Origin: Rhabdornis inornatus
Lineage: Eukaryota; Chordata; Aves; Passeriformes; Rhabdornithidae
DNA length: 64,000 nt
Assembly (NCBI GenBank): GCA_013397075.1
Contig: VWZS01007437.1
Location: forward strand, 192,859 to 256,858
Reading direction: 5' to 3'
Below the pieces are notes generated by a model. The model was not told the origin of the DNA. It did no database searches and saw only the letters and a list, made by a program, of their open reading frames with translations. Positions 58,701 through 64,000 of this stretch are shown piece by piece. Within the stretch, counting starts at the first letter, position 1. Every line of letters starts with the position of its first letter. The translations under genes and the position numbers were made by a program.

Positions 58701-61700
58701 TTTTTTTTCCCTCTGCTTTTTGTGGCAGTAAAACAAAGAGAGCAGATAGATCAGATGATGAGGAAGAAAGAGATCCCGAAAATGTGAAGAAAAAGAGGAA
58801 GCGAATCAAACAACTTCAGTCTGACAGCAGTGATGATGAAGGTAAAAAGATCTCTAAACAATCAGGCGTGTAGGTCAGGGGCCTGATTTTCCAAACATTA
58901 CTCTCCAAATCTGTTGGTCGGTGGTTGAGGGAACAGTTCAAAGGACTAAAGACCGTGGAAACGGCTGAACCCTGAGCTCTCTGTTTATCTTTGTGCTGCA
59001 AGCACTTGGGCATAGAGTTGAGATGTCTCGAAACAAAGATTCAGTCTTTGTTTTGGCTTAGCTCAGACCTGGCTGTCTCCTCACCAAGTGTGCTGCCAGT
59101 GCCACTGACGTGTGGGAAGGAGATTCCCAAATCTCTTGTGAAAGATAGCGCTCCTTCCAGAGCCGTAGGGCTGGTCAGAGCCAGTTTGTGTGGAGAGGAA
59201 ACACTCACAAGCGGCCTCCCTCTCCTCACAGGGTCGTTTTCAGTATCTTCATTCTGTCTGTTCGTAGAAAGGGCTTGGAAGCCAGTGTTGGAAGCAAGAG
59301 AACCAAAAGGAAAGAGATAATAGGGGAGTTGGAGGCAAGGCGGTTGAGCCGTATCCGATGCGACTCTGCGTCTCCTCGGTGGCTGGGACAGGAGTGGGGT
59401 GCCCAGAGGATTGCAAGATCTGGACTTGTAATGAGGAACAGCAGGGCTGGATCCCAAAGAATTTGGATAATTGAGGTGACAAATGCCGTTCAATATAGAT
59501 AACTGGAAAATAAGTTGGAGTTGAGCTTGGGAGTATGTGCTGAATGGAACAGTCATCCAGCAGGAAAAGAACTTGGGGATTGTTATGGCTGCATAATTGA
59601 AACCACCAGCTTGGTGTAGAGCTCCAGTGACAGAAGGTGAAACAGCAGATGGGGTGTATTGGTGAGGAGGTGGAGTCCCTCAGGAGAGCCAGAGCTGATT
59701 CCTCATTTTAGTGTGGCTGGCACAGGGGCGACAAGCAGGACATCGGGACAATCTGCAGTGCCACACAGAGGTGGCTGCTGTTGGTATCTTTGCAGTATCC
59801 GTGCCACCTCTAGGTCTGCTTTCATAGTTTCCCTGCTGCCCACGTAATTTCAAAAGATCTCTGTCATCAGCTGTGTATCACTTCTTAGACTGTTCCACAG
59901 GATGATAAATCTCTCAGGAAGCTGTTCTTCATGATCAGCCTTAACTCCATCACATTCCAGTGTGAATCTCCTTGTTTGACTATAAAATATGTATGTACAT
60001 ATATGCCCACACTCTTTGGTATTTATTTCTGTAAATGTTTGTCTTTCCGTTTCCTCACCACTCCCCTACTGACAAGCTGAGTGGTTTAGCTCTGAGGAGG
60101 GAATTTTGAAATCAGCCCATCCTTGCTTGGCTGGAATCTCTCAGCTCATCCACATCCTGTGAGTGAAATCAGGCAAGAGTTTGGAATGTTAAAACTCTGG
60201 TCTCCTGTGGGCTAACTGTGTGACCCCAGCACGTGTTTAGCAATTGATGCTTTTGAATGGGATCCCTCCTGGTTTCATTTATTCCATTTTATATTCTCTT
60301 TAGTGACCAGGGATGGAACCTGAGGGAATGGCTGCAGCTGTGTCAGAGCAGGTTTAGGTTGGATATTCAAGAAAAGTTCTTCCCCAGAGGGTAGTCAGGC
60401 ACTGGGGAGGTTTTTTGCATCAGAAGCCTCTTTGTTCTTAGTTTCTTGGTGTTGTGCATTAGAATTGTAAATTTATGCAAATTATAGCACACGTATACAA
60501 ATTTAGATATCACTCAGTTTGTCTTTTCAAAAGAGAAAATGAGAATTGAGAGAACTCTGTCCTTTGGTCCTGCTGCTTGCCCTTCTAAATCCAACCAGAT
60601 GAAAGAAGATAGATTTGATTTGTTTGGAATATTTCTAGTGAGTCCAAACTGGTAATATTATATTCAGTATTGAAATGGAAGACTGTGAGTTGGATTAAAA
60701 AAGCAATTAAAAAAACATATATACAGCAGGTGGACTTCAAGAAGGTATATCCTTGGAAGGGTTGGAAACAGGTTTTTCCAGAGAGCAGGGGCCACTTCAG
60801 TCAACAGCATCAGTGAGCAAAATGGGGTCTGGAGTGACAGGCACACTTAGCAAGGTTTTGTGGGCGTGAAACTCAGCCTGCATGGCTGATGTGGAGCACT
60901 TAGGGGCAATTCTGTGTCAGGCCAGGACTTCGGCCTAGTTCTGTATTAGTCTGCTCTTGGTGTACTAAAAGTAGCCCTAAATAAGCTCTCCTTACACCAG
61001 CATCAGCACATTGTACCACGCTGGAAATACAGAGAGGGCATAAGGCACAATCCTCTCCATTTAAATGATTTTTCATTAAAAAGTTATATTGGTACGAGGG
61101 TTCCTTAGTCACTGCGGGTTGTTTTGCTTCCAGTGCCAGAATAAACTCCACAAATGCTCCCACAGAGGACAGGAGGTTTGGCAGCTTCAGCTGTACCAAC
61201 ACAGGCAGCGTTTCGCAGTGTTGACAAGTGTTTTACAGCCACTTTGGAGGGTGATTTCAGTGGCACTGTGACCTACAAACTCCGTGGGTTTTGGAGAGCC
61301 GCAGCAGAAGCACTAAAGCTTCTCACAGTTTTTCCAGGCAGGGTCAGAGCAAGCCGAACAAAGCCAGGATTTACATCTTTGGTCCATCCAGTTGCCCAAC
61401 TTGTATCTATTTCATGCAGCTGTTGCTGTTGAGCAAACTGTGGGCAGCAGCTAGTGGTTGACTCAGGAGTTATCACATGTCAGAGGGCTGTGTTGGCTAG
61501 AAGAGGATAATAAAGTCATAAAACAGCTTGATAGTAGTCCTAAACACTCTGACGTGGGGAGAAGGCGCCTTCTGCCTGCCAAAAGCTGGGGAAATTGTTT
61601 GAAGGAAGCTGAAAAAAGCCCAAATTTCCCCCAAGGAATCTAGTGCAGCTGGCACACTGACAATACCTTCAGCAGCCTCTGCTTGAGCATGGCAGAGGCT

Positions 61701-63144
61701 TTTCACCAGGCTGGTTTTCAGCCCTCTGAGCTTGTCCTCTCCTAAAGATATTTCCAAAGGGCTGAGCCTGGCTGGGCAGGTGTGGTGCTGGGCACTCTGT
61801 GCAAGCCTGAGCCCAGGGATGAACACTGAGAGTGGGGAGCTCCCCCCAGCCCTCCCAGCTGGGAGCAGAGCCCTTGTCTGGCTGTGTCCTCACAGCCCCA
61901 GCCCTCCAGAGCAGGCTAAAGCCCAAGCACGTTATCCCGCTGTGTTTGCATTCCCGTGCCTCGCTCACTGCAGTAGTTGCGAGGCCGAGCCCTTGCTGCA
62001 GGAATGTAATTTATGGCTGGGCCTTGGCAGCCCAGCAGCGTTTCCCTGGAGCCCTGGGTAACCTGCAGAGGTCAGCTGGCCGCGTGCCTGGCAGCTCCTC
62101 ACACTGCCCTGATCCCCGGGGACAGCTCCAGATCCCGGGATGAGGGCGGTGCTGCAGCCACATCCATGTCAGGGTGAAGCAATAGGTCACAGGAGCACTT
62201 TGTTCCCCCACATCCCGGGGCGTGCGTGGCAGCCTTTGTCACTTGGATCTCCTGGAGCTCTGTCCCCCTGCCAGCCCCGTGGGAGGGTGACCCTGCCTTG
62301 CTCCTTGGTCTGACAAGCCCTGCTTGTCTCCCTTTGAGGCTGCTGGTAGAGCCTCCAGAGCTTACTTTGCTCCTCACAAATGTGTGAAGGTGTCCTTGAT
62401 TGGTTTGATCAGTCTTGGCAATTAACGGGGTCTGGTCTCCCTGTCCTTGAACCCAGAGGAGAGCAAGAAGATGAAACAGTGAGAGAATCAGCTTCCTTTT
62501 TCGTGGGGTTTTTTGTTTTCAAATAAAGGTTTGAAAAAAACCCAATCCCCTAACAATCTTTGAGGATGCGTGATAGTGTACTGCACTTAATTCTTGGGTT
62601 AAGCTAATAGCACGGATTGTTTGGGATGTGTAGCACCACCAGTGAAGCAACAACTCTTTTACCATGGTTTTAATTTCTAAACAAATTACAGTCGCTCTTT
62701 TTGACAAGTAAGTGAAATGTACAGCTAAAACCTGCCAGCTCCTGTACCTGGTTTTAAAGTTCCTCTTGGTGGAACGTATTTTTTTGGCTTATCAAAAATC
62801 CCCAGTGTGCTTCTGCCATCCTATCCCACTCTCCTTCCTTTGGGAGCTGCAGTGTGTAGCATGAGTGCCATCAAGGTGTTCTTCTTCTTAGCAGATGTCC
62901 CACCTTCTCCCACACTCGAGGAAGAGAGAGCTCCATCTCCACCACCTGCACCTGCTCCAAAAGCTGAACTGGAGCCTGCTTCCACAGAGGTGAGAGCAGC
63001 TTAGAGTGCTGAACTGCCAGCAGTGAGCTCCTGGTTTCTCACAATGCTGCCATGTCCTCCAGGTGGCAGCTGGAGCGAGGAAGAGGAAGCGGAAGCGTGT
63101 GCTGAAATCCAAGATGTTTATTGATGAAGAGGAAGGCTGCATGG
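45635..63144 (+). CDS. POLD3: DNA polymerase delta subunit 3 (p66/p68), partial gene
   Basis: Eleven coding exons are visible: 45635-45694, 46650-46705, 47178-47280, 49534-49573, 51036-51168, 53886-54135, 55404-55476, 57300-57462, 58729-58841, 62895-62989, 63063-63144. All are GT-AG and in phase, giving 389 codons of about 450-466; the rest lies beyond the window. POLD3 is the nuclear accessory subunit of polymerase delta and of polymerase zeta. Residues 1-131 are the winged-helix region that binds POLD2 (MADELYLENIDEFVTDQNRV, YKWLSYTLGVHVNQAKQ). The remainder is a disordered, Lys/Ala/Pro-rich tail holding KGIMGMFAAKAAAK, a REV1-interacting-type NNFFGKAAM (Phe232-Phe233), acidic SDSSDDE and basic KRKRKRVLKSK. 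The C-terminal PCNA-binding (PIP) box must be outside the window. Confidence 0.96.
45700..46020 (+). repeat. Pyrimidine-rich tract in POLD3 intron 1
   Basis: About 320 bases that are almost only C and T (CCTTCC/TTCTCC-type, with a duplicated CCTTTCCTTCTCCCT). It begins directly after the exon 1 donor. Confidence 0.9.
46650..46705 (+). CDS. POLD3: POLD3 exon 2
   Basis: VTYKWLSYTLGVHVNQAK plus two bases of Gln39. Donor GTAGGT; reading on would hit TAG at once. Confidence 0.95.
47178..47280 (+). CDS. POLD3: POLD3 exon 3
   Basis: MLYDYVERKRKENSGAQLHV then TYLVAGNLLQNGHV; residues 40-73. Donor GTGAGT. Confidence 0.95.
47771..48333 (+). repeat. Direct duplication in POLD3 intron 3, copy 1
   Basis: Diverged match over about 560 bases to 48751-49320. 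Shared blocks in the same order include AAAGTGCTTCAGCT, AAGCAAAGGAATTGCTGCTT, CAGGAATGTCAGCTAAA, ACAAATATCTATTACAAT and ATCCAGTCTTCTTTTAG. Confidence 0.9.
48751..49320 (+). repeat. Direct duplication in POLD3 intron 3, copy 2
   Basis: Second copy, offset 980 bases from the first, same orientation, separated by about 420 bases. Not a transposon family I recognise. Confidence 0.9.
49534..49573 (+). CDS. POLD3: POLD3 exon 4
   Basis: A 40-base exon: CHKVAVVREDKLE plus one base; residues 74-86. Acceptor TTTTTTCCAG, donor GTAAGC. Confidence 0.95.
51036..51168 (+). CDS. POLD3: POLD3 exon 5
   Basis: Residues 88-130: AMKSKLSTVSSVHVYSVQKA through SPLYNTDYDIVKTNLQHCS. Donor GTGAGT. End of the winged-helix domain. 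Confidence 0.95.
51169..53885 (+). other. POLD3 intron 5
   Basis: 2.7 kb. I recognise no repeats or exons in it apart from ordinary AT/GC-mixed sequence. Confidence 0.6.
53886..54135 (+). CDS. POLD3: POLD3 exon 6
   Basis: Residues 132-214. Starts FSAIRCAAAVPRTPAE, then a Pro/Ala/Gln-rich linker, then NGHGPPAAK and KGIMGMFAAKAAAKAQ. The linker is GC-rich and alanine/proline-rich where the mammalian protein has Ser/Thr/Asn, and it is shorter than in human. Confidence 0.94.
55404..55476 (+). CDS. POLD3: POLD3 exon 7 (REV1-interacting-type motif)
   Basis: Residues 215-238: VSAASSKPPTKNNIMNNFFG KAAM with the FF pair at 232-233, matching the human segment known to bind the REV1 C-terminal domain. 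Donor GTAAGT. Confidence 0.94.
55536..55630. repeat. (AAAC)n and poly-T tract
   Basis: Four AAAC units near 55541-55556 followed 30 bases on by a T-rich, G-interrupted run ending in a poly-T at 55613-55626; in POLD3 intron 7. Confidence 0.8.
56170..56235 (+). mobile_element. CR1 3' end remnant
   Basis: GGTTTGGACTAGGTGGCCTC followed by TGCAGGTCCCTT is the GGACTAGATGACCT...GGTCCCTT part of the CR1 3' end, degenerate. Confidence 0.5.
57300..57462 (+). CDS. POLD3: POLD3 exon 8
   Basis: Residues 240-292, disordered and Glu/Lys/Pro-rich (EQPKEEKEVVKPSVAVAEPE, ending QQKDKK). Donor is GTGGGT. Confidence 0.9.
58729..58841 (+). CDS. POLD3: POLD3 exon 9
   Basis: Residues 294-330: KTKRADRSDDEEERDPENVK, KKRKRIKQLQSDSSDDE; a nuclear-localisation-type basic cluster and an acidic CK2-type SDSSDDE. 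Donor GTAAAA is weak. Confidence 0.93.
58842..62894 (+). other. POLD3 intron 9
   Basis: 4 kb, the largest POLD3 intron. One CR1 fragment at about 60303-60420; nothing else recognised. Confidence 0.6.
60303..60420 (+). mobile_element. CR1 fragment
   Basis: GTCAGAGCAGGTTTAGGTTG, GATATTCAAGAAAAGTTCTT and CCCCAGAGGGTAGTCAGGCA are forward CR1 sequence. Confidence 0.85.
62895..62989 (+). CDS. POLD3: POLD3 exon 10
   Basis: Residues 332-362: VPPSPTLEEERAPSPPPAPA, PKAELEPASTE. The acceptor is a tandem TAGCAG, so a three-base longer form starting at 62892 is possible. Donor GTGAGA. Confidence 0.9.
63063..63144 (+). CDS. POLD3: POLD3 exon 11
   Basis: Residues 363-389: VAAGARKRKRKRVLKSKMFI, DEEEGCM plus one base. 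The basic run matches human KRKRKRVLKSK. Donor GTAAGG; the next exon is outside the window. Confidence 0.93.
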
Positions 63145-64000
63145 GTAAGGCTGGCTGTGCCCTACACTCACTGAAGCTCACTTCATTGGCCTTTTTAACA
63201 GGCCAACCTCTCCCAGGCTTAGAAAGAGGTTCACAAAATCACAGTTATCCCACTTGGAACTCCTGCTCCCAGGCTGAGGTAGCTGCACCTCTGGTGAAGG
63301 CCTGGGTAGGGAGTCAGAGCTGGAGCTGAATCCTTACCCTTTTTGATTATTCTCAGATTTTTCCTTCAGTTCTTTTCCCTTTTTTCTGCCCTCATGATTA
63401 CCACCTTCATTTACTCTCTTCCCCAAAGCTACAAACTTTTAAAGATGGTACAGAAAGAGGTTTAGGGTTTGGGATAAATTCTGGGTGAGATAACTTCGTT
63501 GGGTTGTGGTTTTTTCTTCCTTTGAGGATTAAACCAGAGCTGTGCAGAACTTGATTATATGTTAAAGAAACTTAGAGCATCCCAGATAAGCAGGGAATAA
63601 GTTGGGGCTTAAATACTTCATAGGGTTTCTGTTTCTGATAAGGGTGACTCTGCTTTCAGAAGGGAAGAGAGTCCCTACAGAAGTCCTGAGAGCCAGAGGC
63701 TTTGAATTCCAGCCTGACTGGGCTCTGCTTCCTCCTGTGACCTGGAGAAAGCTGTGTCACACCACTGTATTTGTTTCCTACGTGTCCTGACATTGAAGTG
63801 GAGATGTAAACGTTCACAATACGTTGGTTTGGGTTTGGGAGGTTTTTTTGGAGGCTTTAAACAGTTAGAAGTATGGAATGTGTTTTTGGTAATGCTGCTG
63901 TCAGCTCGATTGTATGGGATGCTTTCATTCTCCAGCCTGGCTGGGCTGAGGGGATGTCAGTGGAGCTCAGCAGTGCTGGGGAAGGTGTGGTGCTGTTGTA
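63145..64000 (+). other. Start of POLD3 intron 11 (to window edge)
   Basis: No further exon recognised before the right edge, so the C-terminal exon(s) with the PIP box lie beyond 64000. Confidence 0.6.

Noticed and set aside
59540..59970. Possible transposon remnants in POLD3 intron 9
   Set aside because: Suggestive phrases near 59640 and 59880 but too diverged to assign to CR1 or an LTR by eye.

Overview
The window is vertebrate nuclear DNA, almost certainly from a bird. The evidence is multi-exon genes with GT-AG introns, short introns and intergenic spacers, and interspersed repeats that are nearly all fragments of CR1, the LINE typical of birds and other sauropsids. There are no bacterial, organellar or viral genes. 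Two assembly gaps are present (28470-28580 and 40079-40461), both in repeat-rich or very GC-rich DNA.

Layout from left to right. Positions 1-155 are the last 50 codons of a TPBG-family gene on the + strand, best matched to TPBGL. Positions 4380-29095 hold a complete PGM2L1 gene on the - strand: 14 coding exons joining to exactly 622 codons, plus a long 3' UTR. Its CpG-island promoter is at about 28.8-29.5 kb. Positions 35990-36301 are the intact single-exon CDS of KCNE3 on the - strand, with a likely non-coding first exon at about 37.3 kb. Positions 38674-40078 hold LIPT2 on the - strand: two exons, with the N-terminus lost in a gap. From 45635 to the right edge is POLD3 on the + strand: 11 coding exons (389 codons), with the last part and its C-terminal end outside the window.

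The order PGM2L1-KCNE3-LIPT2-POLD3 and their orientations match human 11q13.4. The genes are not an operon and do unrelated jobs: glucose-1,6-bisphosphate synthesis, potassium-channel modulation, octanoyl transfer for lipoylation, and the DNA polymerase delta/zeta accessory subunit. The join to TPBGL on the left is the one synteny difference I can suggest.

I did not find a new multi-gene system. The most interesting signals are regulatory or structural: a perfect six-unit heat-shock element beside TPBGL; an overlapping out-of-frame upstream ORF in a strong Kozak context at POLD3; a pair of ZNF143/THAP11-type promoter motifs at PGM2L1; competing splice sites in PGM2L1 exon 3 and POLD3 exon 10; a CR1 inserted about 12 bases from a PGM2L1 splice donor; a diverged 0.57-kb direct duplication in POLD3 intron 3; and a minisatellite in PGM2L1 intron 1 whose units carry splice-donor-like sequence. 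All homology calls are from recognition of protein sequence without database searches.
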